Source of the DNA: Pseudomonas putida
GTDB taxonomy: Bacteria > Pseudomonadota > Gammaproteobacteria > Pseudomonadales > Pseudomonadaceae
Assembly: GCF_028682475.1 (NCBI RefSeq)
Contig: NZ_JANHLE010000016.1
Location: 62,001 to 126,000, forward strand
Length of the DNA: 64,000 nucleotides
Direction: 5' to 3'
Notes under the pieces: model-generated
What the model saw: only the letters and a program-made list of their open reading frames with translations
The model's database searches: none
Told to the model about the DNA's origin: nothing
Shown here: in pieces, positions 54,914 to 64,000 of the stretch
How the letters are laid out: each line of letters starts with the position of its first letter
Numbering within the stretch: the stretch's first letter is position 1
Position numbers and translations under genes: made by a program

Positions 54914-56154
54914 TGTCCAGTCTGGCAGATACCAACGTCCACAGTGATCTGGACAGCGCCCCGCTGCTGTTGCCGGCCAAGGTCCTGCGCAGCGACGCCG
55001 AGGCCCTGCAGGCCGCCCGTGAGCTGGCCGAAGTTGCCCGCCAGCAGGCCGCCCGACGCGACCAGCAACGCAAGCTGCCCTGGGCAGAAATCGAACAGTT
55101 CACCCGCAGCGGCCTCGGCAGCATTTCCATTCCCCGCGCCTACGGCGGCGCGCAGGTGTCGTTTGTCACCATCGCCGAAGTGTTTCGCATCATCAGCGCC
55201 GCCGACCCGGCGCTGGGGCAAATCCCGCAGAACCAGTTCGGCATCCTGCAGTTGCTCAAAGGCACTGCCAGTGAACGGCAGAAGGACCTGCTGTTCAAAT
55301 CGGTGCTCGACGGCTGGCGGATCGGCAATGCCGGCCCCGAACGCGGCAGCAAGCACACCCTGGAACTCAAGGCACGGATCACACGCGAGGGCGACCACTA
55401 TGTGCTCAGCGGCCAGAAGTTCTATTCCACCGGGGCGCTGTTCGCCCATTGGGTAGCAGTCAAAGCGTTGAACGATGAAGGCCGTCAGGTCATGGCCTTT
55501 GTCCGCCGCGGCACGCCAGGGCTGCGCATCGTCGATGACTGGTCCGGCTTCGGTCAGCGCACCACCGCCAGCGGTACCGTGCTGCTGGATCGGGTTCAGG
55601 TCGACGCGGAGCTGGTGATCGACAACTGGCGCCAGAACGAGGTGCCGAACATCCAGGGCGCCGCCTCGCAATTGATCCAGGCGGCCATCGATGCCGGTAT
55701 CGCCGAAGCGGCGGTCGCCGATGCCATCGCCTTCGTACGGGAAAAGTCGAGACCATGGATCGATGCCAAGGTCGAACGCGCCAGCGATGACCTTTACGTA
55801 ATCGCCGACATCGGTCGCCTGCAGCTTGAACTGCATGCCGCCCAGGCCTTGTTGAGCAAGGCGGCGCGCACCCTCGATGAAGTCAACGCCGCGCCCGTGG
55901 ACGACGCCTCGGCAGCCCGGGCCTCGATTGCCGTGGCCGAAGCCAAGGTGCTGACCACCGAGATCGCCCTGCAGGCCAGCGAGAAGCTCTTCGAACTGGC
56001 CGGCAGCCGCGCCACCCTCGCCGAGTTCAACCTCGACCGGCACTGGCGCAACGCCCGCGTCCACACACTCCACGACCCGGTGCGCTGGAAATACCACGCC
56101 GTCGGCGCCTATCACCTCAACGGTACCTTGCCTGCCCGGCATTCCTGGATCTGA
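54913..56154 (+). CDS. sfnB: SfnB-family sulfur acquisition oxidoreductase (first copy)
   Basis: This 413-residue flavin-dependent protein has the acyl-CoA dehydrogenase fold, of the SfnB sulfur acquisition family. Visible features are LPWAEIEQFTRSGLGSISIP, ALGQIPQNQFGILQLLKG, DDWSGFGQRTTASGTVLLDR (the mid-beta domain) and a C-terminal LDRHWRNARVHTLHDPVRWK, the DszC-like hallmark. Such enzymes are thought to oxidise or open organosulfur compounds with reduced flavin from a partner reductase. The first of six operon genes; initiation may be coupled to the leader peptide. Confidence 0.88.
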   Translation: MSSLADTNVHSDLDSAPLLLPAKVLRSDAEALQAARELAEVARQQAARRDQQRKLPWAEIEQFTRSGLGSISIPRAYGGAQVSFVTIAEVFRIISAADPALGQIPQNQFGILQLLKGTASERQKDLLFKSVLDGWRIGNAGPERGSKHTLELKARITREGDHYVLSGQKFYSTGALFAHWVAVKALNDEGRQVMAFVRRGTPGLRIVDDWSGFGQRTTASGTVLLDRVQVDAELVIDNWRQNEVPNIQGAASQLIQAAIDAGIAEAAVADAIAFVREKSRPWIDAKVERASDDLYVIADIGRLQLELHAAQALLSKAARTLDEVNAAPVDDASAARASIAVAEAKVLTTEIALQASEKLFELAGSRATLAEFNLDRHWRNARVHTLHDPVRWKYHAVGAYHLNGTLPARHSWI

Positions 56155-56175
56155 CCAGACCACTGGAGCCTATTT

Positions 56176-57381
56176 ATGAGCCTTCTGCCGCAACCGCACG
56201 AAAACGTCGCGGTCATCCACACTGACGCCCAGGCTTTGCAGATTGCCGAAGAACTGGCGGGCGAGCTGCGCCGCGACAGCATCCTGCGCGACCGCGAACG
56301 TCGTTTGCCACACCCGGAACTGACGCTGTTTTCGCACTCCGGCCTGTGGGCCATCAGTGTCCCCAAAGCCTTTGGTGGTGCAGGGGTCTCCAACGTCACC
56401 CTGGCCAAAGTGATCGCGCGCATCGCCCAGGCCGATGCCTCCCTGGGCCAGATTCCGCAGAACCATTTCTATGCCCTGGAAGTGCTGCGGGTAAATGGCA
56501 GCCCGCAACAACAGCAGCGCCTGTACGCCGAAGTACTGGCCGGCAAACGCTTCGGCAACGCTCTGGCGGAACTTGGGACGAAAACCGCCCTCGACCGCAC
56601 CACGGCACTGAGCCGTGACGGTGACGCCTACCGCATCAACGGGCGCAAGTTCTACGCCACCGGCGCCCTTTATGCCCAGCGCATTCCCACTTCGGTGGTC
56701 GATGAGCAGGGTGTACAGCAGCTGGTGTTTGTCCCCGCCGACAGCGCCGGGCTGCAGGTGATCGACGACTGGAGCGGCTTCGGCCAGCGCACCACCGGCA
56801 GCGGCTCGGTGCTGTTCGACGATGTCCGCGTTGCCGCCGATGACGTGGTGCCCTTCCAGAGTGCCTTCGAACGGCCGACCACGGTCGGCCCGCTGGCGCA
56901 GATTCTTCATGCTGCAATCGACACCGGCATTGCCCGCGCCGCCTACGAAGATGCCCTGCAGTTCGTGCGCACCCGCAGCCGGCCGTGGATCGATTCCGGC
57001 ATCGACAAAGCCAGCGACGATCCGCTGACGCTGAAGTCCTTCGGTCACCTGGCGATCCGTCTGCATGCTGCCGAGGCCCTGCTTGAGCGCGCCGGCGAGT
57101 ACCTCGACCAGGCCCAGGCCGAACCCAACGCCAGCACCGTGGCCGCCGCCTCGATCGCCGTGGCCGAAGCCCGGGCAATCAGCACAGAAATTTCCCTGTC
57201 CGCCGGCAGCACCCTGTTCGAACTGGCCGGCAGCCAGGCCACCCTTGCCGAACATGGCCTCGATCGCCACTGGCGCAACGCCCGCGTGCATACCCTGCAC
57301 GACCCGGTGCGCTGGAAGTACCACGCCATCGGCAACTACTACCTCAACGATGAGAACCCACCGCTGCGGGGGACCATCTGA
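56176..57381 (+). CDS. SfnB-family sulfur acquisition oxidoreductase (second copy)
   Basis: This 401-residue paralogue of the preceding gene has the same landmarks: SLGQIPQNHFYALEVLRV, DDWSGFGQRTTGSGSVLFDD and LDRHWRNARVHTLHDPVRWK. The two share whole motif blocks but differ across the substrate-facing middle, suggesting a tandem duplication followed by specialisation. It follows the first copy by 21 bp and its TGA overlaps the next ATG (TGATG). Substrate unknown. Confidence 0.86.
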   Translation: MSLLPQPHENVAVIHTDAQALQIAEELAGELRRDSILRDRERRLPHPELTLFSHSGLWAISVPKAFGGAGVSNVTLAKVIARIAQADASLGQIPQNHFYALEVLRVNGSPQQQQRLYAEVLAGKRFGNALAELGTKTALDRTTALSRDGDAYRINGRKFYATGALYAQRIPTSVVDEQGVQQLVFVPADSAGLQVIDDWSGFGQRTTGSGSVLFDDVRVAADDVVPFQSAFERPTTVGPLAQILHAAIDTGIARAAYEDALQFVRTRSRPWIDSGIDKASDDPLTLKSFGHLAIRLHAAEALLERAGEYLDQAQAEPNASTVAAASIAVAEARAISTEISLSAGSTLFELAGSQATLAEHGLDRHWRNARVHTLHDPVRWKYHAIGNYYLNDENPPLRGTI

Positions 57382-58766
57382 TGGCCAAAAAGAAAATCCT
57401 CCTCAATGCCTTCAACATGAACTGCATTGGCCACATCAACCACGGCCTGTGGACTCACCCGCGGGACACCTCGACCCAGTACAAGACCCTGGAGTACTGG
57501 ACCGAACTGGCCCGGCTGCTTGAGCGCGGGCTATTCGACGGGCTGTTCATCGCCGATATCGTCGGGGTCTACGACGTCTACCAGAACAAGGTCGACGTAC
57601 CGCTCAAGGAGTCGATCCAACTGCCGGTCAACGACCCGTTGCTGCTGGTATCGGCCATGGCTGCGGTGACCCGGCATCTGGGCTTCGGCCTGACCGCCAA
57701 CCTGACTTACGAGCCGCCCTATCTGTTCGCCCGCAAGCTCTCGACCCTCGATCACCTGAGCCGTGGCCGGGTGGGCTGGAACATCGTCACCGGCTATCTG
57801 GACAGTGCCGCGCGGGCCATGGGCCTTGAACAGCAGGCTGAACACGACCGCCGCTACGATCAGGCCGACGAATACATGCAGGTGCTGTACAAACTGCTGG
57901 AAGGCAGCTGGGAAGACGGCGCAGTCACCAACGACCGCCAGCAGCGGGTCTACGCGCGCCCGGACAAAGTGCACAAGGTGCAGCACCAGGGCGAGTTCTA
58001 CCGGGTCGAAGGCTATCACCTGTGCGAACCCTCGCCGCAACGTACCCCGGTGCTGTTCCAGGCCGGCAGCTCCGAGCGCGGCCTGGGCTTTGCCGGCAAC
58101 CATGCCGAGTGTGTGTTCATCAGCGGCCAGACCAAGGCCGGTACCCGTGCCCAGGTCGACAAGGTCCGCGCCGCTGCCGTCGCCGCCGGCCGTGATCCCG
58201 AGGCGATCAAGGTATTCATGGGCCTGACCGTGATCGTCGCGCGTACCGAGGAACAAGCCTGGGCCAAGCACGCCGAGTATCTGCGTTACGCCAGTGCCGA
58301 AGCGGGGGTTGCACACTTCGCCAGCTCCACCGGTATCGACTTCTCTACCTACGCACTGGACGAACCGATCCAGTACGTCAAAAGCAACGCCATCCAGTCG
58401 GCGACCAAGACCCTGCAGAACAACGACTGGACCCGGCGCAAGCTGCTCGACCAGCACGCCCTCGGCGGGCGCTACATCACCCTGGTCGGCTCGCCCACCC
58501 AGGTCGCCGACGAACTGGAAAGCTGGATCGCCGAAACCGGCCTGGACGGCTTCAACCTGACCCGCACCGTGACCCCGGAAAGCTATGTCGACTTCATCGA
58601 CCTGGTGATCCCCGAGCTACAGCGCCGCGGCTCGTACAAGACCGCCTACGAACACGGCACCCTGCGCGAAAAACTCTTCGCCAGTGACCAGCCCCTGCTG
58701 CCCGCCGAGCATCCCGGCGCCAGCTATCGCCACACCCCCCCGAGCGGAGCGCTACAGCATGCTTAA
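57381..58766 (+). CDS. FMN-dependent monooxygenase, NtaA/SnaA/DszA family
   Basis: This 461-residue luciferase-like monooxygenase contains MNCIGHINHGLWTHPRDTS, TLDHLSRGRVGWNIVTGYLD, the DszA/NtaA-typical LFQAGSSERGLGFAGNHAEC and DFIDLVIPELQRRG. Relatives use FMNH2 from a separate reductase to cleave C-S or C-N bonds (DszA acts on dibenzothiophene sulfone). No flavin reductase gene is in this operon, so SsuE or another reductase must supply it. Overlaps metQ by 8 bp. Confidence 0.88.
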   Translation: MAKKKILLNAFNMNCIGHINHGLWTHPRDTSTQYKTLEYWTELARLLERGLFDGLFIADIVGVYDVYQNKVDVPLKESIQLPVNDPLLLVSAMAAVTRHLGFGLTANLTYEPPYLFARKLSTLDHLSRGRVGWNIVTGYLDSAARAMGLEQQAEHDRRYDQADEYMQVLYKLLEGSWEDGAVTNDRQQRVYARPDKVHKVQHQGEFYRVEGYHLCEPSPQRTPVLFQAGSSERGLGFAGNHAECVFISGQTKAGTRAQVDKVRAAAVAAGRDPEAIKVFMGLTVIVARTEEQAWAKHAEYLRYASAEAGVAHFASSTGIDFSTYALDEPIQYVKSNAIQSATKTLQNNDWTRRKLLDQHALGGRYITLVGSPTQVADELESWIAETGLDGFNLTRTVTPESYVDFIDLVIPELQRRGSYKTAYEHGTLREKLFASDQPLLPAEHPGASYRHTPPSGALQHA

Positions 58767-59562
58767 GACCTTCCTTGCCCGCCCCGTCGCGGCCCTGGCC
58801 CTGACCCTTGGCCTGTTTTCCACCACCCAGGCCGCCGATGCGTTAAAAGTCGGCACCACCGCAGCCTTCGCCATCCCGCTGGAAGCGGCAGTCAGCGAGG
58901 CGAAAAAACAGGGGCTGGACGTCGAACTGATCGAGTTCAGCGACTGGATCGCGCCCAACGTCAGCCTGGCCAGCGGCGATATCGACGTGAACTACTTCCA
59001 GCACATCCCGTTCCTGGAAAACGCCAAGGCGGCGGCCGGCTTTGATCTGGTGCCCTATGCCTCGGGGATCATCAACAACGTCGGCCTGTACTCGAAAAAG
59101 TACAAAAGCTTTGATGAGTTGCCGCAAGGCACCAGCGTGGCCATCGCCAATGACCCGATCAACAGCGGCCGCGGCCTGCAGCTGCTGGCCAAGGCCGGTT
59201 TGATCACGCTCAAACCCGGCGTCGGCTACAAGGCCAGCGAAGAAGACATCATCGCCAATCCCAAGCAGCTGAAGATCCTTCAGGTCGAAGCCGTGCAACT
59301 GGTGCGCGCCTATGACGATGCCGATCTGGTCCAGGGTTATCCGGCCTATATCCGCCTGGCCAACACCTTCGATGCCACCTCGGCCTTGCTGTTCGATGGC
59401 CTCGATCACAAGGAATACGTGATCCAGTTCGTTATCCGCCCGCAGAACAAGGACGATCCGCGCCTGGCCAGGTTCATCGACATCTACCAGCACTCGCCAG
59501 CCGTGCGTGCCGCGCTCGACAAAGCCCACGGCAAACTTTACCAACCGGGCTGGGAGAGCTGA
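58759..59562 (+). CDS. metQ: Methionine-type ABC transporter substrate-binding protein
   Basis: This 267-residue NlpA/MetQ-family binding protein has a signal peptide ending STTQAAD and then [53 protein letters not shown] and [12 protein letters not shown]. Unlike E. coli MetQ there is no lipobox Cys, so it should be a soluble periplasmic protein. It overlaps the monooxygenase gene and leaves one base before metN. The linked oxidoreductases suggest it may bring in an organosulfur compound rather than only methionine. Confidence 0.88.
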   Translation: MLKTFLARPVAALALTLGLFSTTQAADALKVGTTAAFAIPLEAAVSEAKKQGLDVELIEFSDWIAPNVSLASGDIDVNYFQHIPFLENAKAAAGFDLVPYASGIINNVGLYSKKYKSFDELPQGTSVAIANDPINSGRGLQLLAKAGLITLKPGVGYKASEEDIIANPKQLKILQVEAVQLVRAYDDADLVQGYPAYIRLANTFDATSALLFDGLDHKEYVIQFVIRPQNKDDPRLARFIDIYQHSPAVRAALDKAHGKLYQPGWES

Positions 59563-59563
59563 A

Positions 59564-60691
59564 ATGAGCGCCGCCACCGCCCTCCTGGCGCCAGAGGAGC
59601 CGTCCTTTGCGCCGCTGCAGCAGGCCCGGCAACGGGCCCTGCACCCTGAGCTAAGCAGTGCCCATGTACGCTTCATCGGCCTGGGCAAGACCTACCCGGG
59701 GCAAACCGCTCCGGCGCTGGAAGCCATCGACCTGAACATTCAGCGCGGTGAGATCTTCGGCATCATCGGCCGCAGCGGCGCGGGCAAGTCGTCGCTGATC
59801 CGCACCATCAATCGCCTTGAGCAGCCCAGTGCTGGTCGGGTGCTGATCGATCAGGTCGACATCGGCGAGTTCGATGAAGACCGCCTGGTACGCCTGCGTC
59901 GGCGCATCGGCATGATTTTCCAGCACTTCAACCTGATGTCGGCCAAGACCGTGTGGCAGAACGTCGAGTTGCCTCTCAAGGTCGCCGGCGTGCCCAAGGC
60001 TCAGCGCCAGCGTAAGGTTGCCGAGCTACTGGAGCTGGTCGGTCTTGAGCAAAAACACCACGCCTATCCCGCGCAATTGTCGGGCGGGCAGAAGCAGCGC
60101 GTCGGCATCGCCCGGGCACTGGTTCACGACCCGGACATTCTCCTCTGCGATGAAGCAACCTCAGCCCTCGACCCGGAAACTACCGCGTCAATCCTTGAGC
60201 TGCTGCGCGACATCAATCAGCGCCTGGGCCTGACCATCGTGCTGATTACCCACGAAATGGCGGTGATCCGCGATATCTGCCAGCGGGTGGTGGTGCTCGA
60301 ACGCGGACGCATCGTTGAGCAAGGCGCGGTCTGGCAGGTGTTCGGCAATCCCCGGCACGAGGTCAGCAAAACCTTGCTCGCGCCCTTGCAAGCCGCCGTG
60401 CCGGCCGCCTTGCAGGCACGCCTGCAGCCCCAGCCGGGCAGTGCCGAAGCGGCGCTGGTGCTGAACCTGAAAGTCAGCGGCACTGTGCGTCAGGCACCGG
60501 AGTTATCCACATTGTTCGCCAGCCTCGGTGGCCGGATCAGCCTGTTGCAAGGCGGTATCGAGCAGATCCAGGGGCGACCGCTGGGGCAATTGCTGCTGTC
60601 GGTGGCGAACTCGCCGCACAGCCATGAGCAGGTCATCGAACGTGCCCGGCAGTGGGCCACGCAGGTAGAGGTACTGGGTTATGTGGACTGA
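59564..60691 (+). CDS. metN: Methionine-type ABC transporter ATP-binding protein
   Basis: This 375-residue ATPase has an N-terminal extension of about 30 residues, Walker [14 protein letters not shown], the MetN-type Q-loop [17 protein letters not shown], the signature [15 protein letters not shown], Walker [15 protein letters not shown] and a C-terminal NIL regulatory domain ([20 protein letters not shown]) that senses methionine in homologues. The start at 59564 has GGAGAG upstream. It overlaps metI by 11 bp. Confidence 0.93.
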   Translation: MSAATALLAPEEPSFAPLQQARQRALHPELSSAHVRFIGLGKTYPGQTAPALEAIDLNIQRGEIFGIIGRSGAGKSSLIRTINRLEQPSAGRVLIDQVDIGEFDEDRLVRLRRRIGMIFQHFNLMSAKTVWQNVELPLKVAGVPKAQRQRKVAELLELVGLEQKHHAYPAQLSGGQKQRVGIARALVHDPDILLCDEATSALDPETTASILELLRDINQRLGLTIVLITHEMAVIRDICQRVVVLERGRIVEQGAVWQVFGNPRHEVSKTLLAPLQAAVPAALQARLQPQPGSAEAALVLNLKVSGTVRQAPELSTLFASLGGRISLLQGGIEQIQGRPLGQLLLSVANSPHSHEQVIERARQWATQVEVLGYVD

Positions 60692-61325
60692 TCGCTTGCT
60701 CCAGGGCGTACTCGATACCTTGCTGATGGTCGGCGTGTCGTCACTGATCGCCTTGCTCGCCGGGATACCGTTGGCGGTGATTCTGGTCACCAGCGGCAAA
60801 GGCGGGATTTTCGAGGCGCCAACCCTGGACCGGGTGCTCGGGGCCTTCGTCAACCTGTTCCGCTCGATTCCGTTCCTGATCCTGATGGTCGCGCTGATCC
60901 CCTTCACCCGCCTGATTGTCGGCACCACCTATGGGGTCTGGGCTGCGGTGGTGCCACTGACCATCGCCGCCACACCGTTCTTTGCGCGAATCGCCGAAGT
61001 CAGCCTGCGTGAGGTCGACCATGGCCTGATCGAAGCGGCCCAGGCCATGGGTTGCCGACGCTGGCACATCGTCTGGCACGTGCTGCTGCCCGAGGCCCTG
61101 CCGGGCATCGTCGGCGGCTTCACCATCACCCTGGTGACCATGATCAACTCCTCGGCCATGGCTGGAGCCATCGGCGCTGGCGGCCTGGGCGATATCGCCT
61201 ACCGCTACGGCTACCAGCGTTTCGACAGCCAGATCATGCTCACCGTGATCGTCATGCTGGTGGTGCTGGTGGCCTTGATCCAGCTCGGCGGTGACCGGCT
61301 GGCCAAAGGCCTGAACAAACGCTGA
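60681..61325 (+). CDS. metI: Methionine-type ABC transporter permease
   Basis: This 214-residue MetI-type permease has about five transmembrane helices. The signature [20 protein letters not shown] is followed by the EAA loop [20 protein letters not shown] and the end [20 protein letters not shown]. It closes the sfnB operon and converges on the phosphatase gene with a 13-bp gap and no evident terminator. Confidence 0.93.
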   Translation: MWTDRLLQGVLDTLLMVGVSSLIALLAGIPLAVILVTSGKGGIFEAPTLDRVLGAFVNLFRSIPFLILMVALIPFTRLIVGTTYGVWAAVVPLTIAATPFFARIAEVSLREVDHGLIEAAQAMGCRRWHIVWHVLLPEALPGIVGGFTITLVTMINSSAMAGAIGAGGLGDIAYRYGYQRFDSQIMLTVIVMLVVLVALIQLGGDRLAKGLNKR

Positions 61326-61338
61326 CCCAGACTGCTGT

Positions 61339-62394
61339 TTATTGAATCTGCTCAGGGGTGACAATCACCCAGTTCTTGTCCGCCGTTACCGGCAAGCCCT
61401 CTTTGGCCTGGGCCGCCGCGTTCTGGGCGATCATGCCGTTGAGCTGGTCCATGTACTTGGCTTTACGGTTTATCCACAGGTGGATGCCGCCCTTGCCGAC
61501 ATCGACACTGTGGAACTGCATATAGCCGTCACTGGTGGGGGTATCGCCACCGACCAGTACCGGCTTCTTCCATTGATCGATGTAGGTCAGGATCGCCGCC
61601 TGCTTGCCCGCCATCCAGGTGGCCGGGGTCCACAGGTAAGGCGTCAGCTCCAGCCCCAGGTTGGCCTGCGGGTCATAGTTGCCAGCGCCGATCTGTTTGC
61701 GCGCGGTGGTCAGCGCGCCATTCTCGCGGTCCTTGAGCAGCAGGCTGACACCAATGACATTCTGCGGTTTGACGTTGTAGCCGTATTTGGGATCGGAGGC
61801 GACCATGCGCACCAGCTCTTCGGAGGCGGCGGTCATCACATACACCTCGATGCCGTTGGCCATCAGCTTGTTGAACAGCTCGGTCTGGCCAGTGAAGATC
61901 TTCGGCGGCTGCACCTCGATGCTCTTGACCTGATCGCCTTCGTAGTAGGTGCTGGGGACCGGTTTGCCCGAAGCCATCAGCTCATCGACATAGCCCTTGA
62001 GCTCCTTGAGGGTGAAGCCGGAAAACACCTGGGCAACCCAGGGATAGCAGACCATGTCATCGATTTCGCACAGCCGGTAGTAGTAGCTGAACAGGCTTTC
62101 CTTGTGTTCGGCAGTGTCTTTGAACGGCATCAGCTTCAACGACGGATCGAGTTTTTCCCGGCTGAGCAGTCCTTTGTTTTCCATGAACGGCAACAACGAC
62201 TCTTCGAGGTCGAAGCGGTAGCTGGTGTTGTCCATGTCGAACACCGCGTAGTTACCCTGGTTGGCATTGGCCGCGATCATCGTGTCCAGCTGCCTGGCTG
62301 CATAAGCAGGCCAATGCTTGAGTTCGCTGGCCCAGGTTTGACCGGCCAGCAGCAGTGCCAGACCGGCAGCAAGAACTTTCGGAGCAGACGTCAT
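61339..62394 (-). CDS. pchP: Periplasmic HAD phosphatase, phosphorylcholine phosphatase type
   Basis: This 351-residue HAD-family protein has a signal peptide (MTSAPKVLAAGLALLLAGQT, cut after WAS), motif I YAVFDMDNTSYRF with the Asp nucleophile and DMDNT, IEVYVMTAASEELVRMVASD for motif II, and VLVGGDTPTSDGY. The DMDNT motif and periplasmic location match PchP, which releases choline from phosphorylcholine in P. aeruginosa. The ATG at 62394 has GGAG eight bases upstream, better than the one at 62400. It lies between metI and tcyP on the opposite strand. Confidence 0.8.
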   Translation of the reverse strand: MTSAPKVLAAGLALLLAGQTWASELKHWPAYAARQLDTMIAANANQGNYAVFDMDNTSYRFDLEESLLPFMENKGLLSREKLDPSLKLMPFKDTAEHKESLFSYYYRLCEIDDMVCYPWVAQVFSGFTLKELKGYVDELMASGKPVPSTYYEGDQVKSIEVQPPKIFTGQTELFNKLMANGIEVYVMTAASEELVRMVASDPKYGYNVKPQNVIGVSLLLKDRENGALTTARKQIGAGNYDPQANLGLELTPYLWTPATWMAGKQAAILTYIDQWKKPVLVGGDTPTSDGYMQFHSVDVGKGGIHLWINRKAKYMDQLNGMIAQNAAAQAKEGLPVTADKNWVIVTPEQIQ

Positions 62395-62514
62395 GTGCAT
62401 TTCTCCAGAAAAGAGGCTCACCAACGCTAGCCAAAGTAAAGGGCCCGGCACGACCTGACAGCGACGCCAACGAACGCCTCCGCGTCGTCGTACATGCCAT
62501 TTGCGACATACCTA

Positions 62515-62539
62515 TATTCCAAAAACGACTATACAAATT
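62515..62539 (+). promoter_or_regulatory. TATTCC-N8-CTATACAAATT element upstream of tcyP
   Basis: TATTCC (62515-62520) and CTATACAAATT (62529-62539) match the ssuE element except for one A/G difference. A TTGATA -35-like hexamer follows at 62545-62550. The site is 95-120 bp before the tcyP start, in the 240-bp gap that is divergent from pchP. Confidence 0.5.
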
Positions 62540-62634
62540 ACCTTTTGATATAAATTCGTTGGTTTTCATGCTGTTAGCATTTCTGTTCGCAATCGCACAC
62601 AGAGGCGATGCCCCGCCTTTTCTCTGGAGCTTCA

Positions 62635-64000
62635 ATGAATCTGCCGCTGTCACTCAATCTGCTGGCGTTCCTGGCATTGCTGCTAGGCCTGGCACAAACC
62701 CGTCATGGCAACTGGAGCCTGGCCAAGAAAGTCCTGGTCGGTCTGGTCCTCGGCGTGCTGTTCGGGGCTGCCCTGCATGCCATCTATGGCGCTGGCAACC
62801 CGATCCTCAAGGCCACCATCAGCTGGCTCGATCTGGTCGGCAACGGCTATGTGCAGTTGCTGCAGATGATCGTCATGCCGCTGATCTTCGCCTCGATCCT
62901 CAGCGCCGTGGCCCGCCTGCACAACGCCTCGTCGCTGGGCAAGATCAGCTTCCTGACCATCGGCACCCTGCTGTTCACCACGGCGATTGCCGCGCTGATC
63001 GGTATCGTCCTGACCAACCTGTTCGGCCTGACCGCCGAAGGCCTGGTTGCCGGTACCGCCGAAACCGCACGGATGCAGGCGATCCAGAGTGACTACGTGG
63101 GCAAGGTCGCCGAGCTGAATATCCCGCAGCTGCTGCTGTCGTTCATCCCCAGCAACCCGGTAGGCGACCTGGCCCGGGCCAAGCCGACCTCGATCATCAG
63201 TGTGGTGATCTTTGCCGTGTTCCTCGGCATGGCTGCCCTGCAACTGCTCAAGGATGATGCGGAAAAGGGCAATCGCGCCCTGGCTGCCATCGACACCCTG
63301 CAAGCCTGGGTAATGCGCCTGGTGCGCCTGGTGATGAAGCTCACCCCGTATGGCGTGCTGGCGTTGATGACCAAGGTGGTGGCCAGTTCGAACCTGGACG
63401 ACATCCTCAAGCTCGGCAGCTTTGTCGTGGTTTCTTACATCGGCCTGGGGCTGATGTTTGTGGTGCATGGCGTGTTGCTGGCGATCAGCGGCGTCAACCC
63501 GCTGCGCTTCTTCCGCAAGGTCTGGCCGGTACTGACCTTTGCCTTCACCAGCCGCTCCAGTGCCGCCAGCATTCCGCTGAGCATCGAGGCACAAACCCTG
63601 CGCCTGGGCATTCCGCAGTCGATCGCCAGCTTTGCCGCTTCGTTCGGTGCGACCATCGGTCAGAACGGTTGTGCCGGTCTGTACCCGGCAATGTTGGCGG
63701 TGATGGTGGCTCCGGCTGTTGGCATCAACCCGCTGGATCCGCTGTGGATTGCCACACTGGTAGCTATCGTGACCCTGAGTTCTGCGGGTGTCGCCGGAGT
63801 CGGTGGCGGTGCGACCTTCGCCGCGCTGATCGTGCTGCCGGCCATGGGCTTGCCGGTGGAGCTGGTGGCGTTGCTGATCTCGGTTGAACCGCTGATCGAC
63901 ATGGGCCGTACGGCGTTGAACGTGAACGGTTCGATGACGGCGGGGGCGATTACCAGCCAGATGCTCAAGCAGACGGACAAGTCAGTGCTTGAGACTCAGG
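62635..64000 (+). CDS. tcyP: L-cystine symporter TcyP (nearly complete, cut by window edge)
   Basis: This is a sodium- or proton-coupled cystine importer of the dicarboxylate/amino-acid symporter family. The first 455 codons are in the window; E. coli TcyP (YdjN) has about 463 residues, so little is missing. The protein has eight expected transmembrane helices, with [40 protein letters not shown] (serine-rich re-entrant loop) and [20 protein letters not shown] (second loop). The start ATG has GGAG upstream. It complements the TcyJLN system encoded earlier. Confidence 0.93.
   Translation, partial: MNLPLSLNLLAFLALLLGLAQTRHGNWSLAKKVLVGLVLGVLFGAALHAIYGAGNPILKATISWLDLVGNGYVQLLQMIVMPLIFASILSAVARLHNASSLGKISFLTIGTLLFTTAIAALIGIVLTNLFGLTAEGLVAGTAETARMQAIQSDYVGKVAELNIPQLLLSFIPSNPVGDLARAKPTSIISVVIFAVFLGMAALQLLKDDAEKGNRALAAIDTLQAWVMRLVRLVMKLTPYGVLALMTKVVASSNLDDILKLGSFVVVSYIGLGLMFVVHGVLLAISGVNPLRFFRKVWPVLTFAFTSRSSAASIPLSIEAQTLRLGIPQSIASFAASFGATIGQNGCAGLYPAMLAVMVAPAVGINPLDPLWIATLVAIVTLSSAGVAGVGGGATFAALIVLPAMGLPVELVALLISVEPLIDMGRTALNVNGSMTAGAITSQMLKQTDKSVLETQ

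Noticed and set aside
62568..62637. Possible leader peptide before tcyP
   Set aside because: The frame opening at 62568 has no Shine-Dalgarno sequence and runs out of frame into tcyP rather than stopping before it.

Overview
The window is a high-GC gammaproteobacterial chromosome segment. Gene content and order point to the Pseudomonas putida / P. fluorescens group: tex-ompR-envZ, rimK with its zinc-protease partner, hslR-hslO-pckA, gshA, a complete ssu locus with ssuF and lsfA, an OprD-type porin, and REP-type inverted repeats. The species call rests on recognition of gene order and protein families, not on a database search. Genes are dense, usually 1-6 per transcription unit, with many 1-11 bp overlaps. 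No rRNA, tRNA, IS element, integrase or CRISPR array was found.

Left part (1-17.5 kb): the 5' end of a phosphotransferase-fold gene, the dTDP-L-rhamnose operon rmlBACD, a DctB/DctD-type two-component system followed by a thioesterase, housekeeping nucleotide enzymes (cysQ, nudE, yrfG), a BON-LysM protein, a LysR regulator, fdhD with a large YdeP/FdhF-type molybdoenzyme, a glycine-zipper protein, and an orphan CheR methyltransferase beside a LuxR-type regulator whose receiver domain has lost its phosphorylatable Asp.

Middle part (17.5-30.5 kb): a conserved core of pckA, hslO-hslR, zinc protease-rimK, envZ-ompR, tex-thioesterase and gshA-tetR. A 5.5 kb gene for a giant (1835 aa) dermonecrotic-toxin-like protein (30526-36033) sits between the gshA-tetR unit and the ssu operon. 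It has no obvious delivery or immunity partner nearby and looks like an accessory insertion.

Right part (36-64 kb): an almost continuous sulfur-scavenging region. It carries alkanesulfonate uptake and cleavage (ssuEADCBF), LsfA peroxiredoxin, an outer-membrane porin, taurine uptake and cleavage (tauABCD), a BCCT carrier, serine acetyltransferase, D-cysteine desulfhydrase, a cystine ABC importer (tcyJLN), two SfnB-type flavin oxidoreductases, a DszA/NtaA-type FMN monooxygenase, a methionine-type ABC importer (metQNI), a phosphorylcholine phosphatase and the cystine symporter TcyP. These genes would import organosulfur compounds, release sulfite or other reduced sulfur, and feed cysteine and methionine synthesis when sulfate is scarce.

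The most interesting unexplained structure is in the regulatory DNA of the sulfur block. The six-gene sfnB operon is preceded by tandem 8-bp repeats, a GC-rich hairpin and a 22-codon open frame with a strong Shine-Dalgarno sequence and three AGG codons, whose stop overlaps the sfnB start (TGATG). A shared element, TATTCC-N8-CTATRCAAATT, lies upstream of ssuE and tcyP, with weaker versions upstream of dcyD and sfnB. In dcyD it sits where a LysR-type activator such as CysB would bind.
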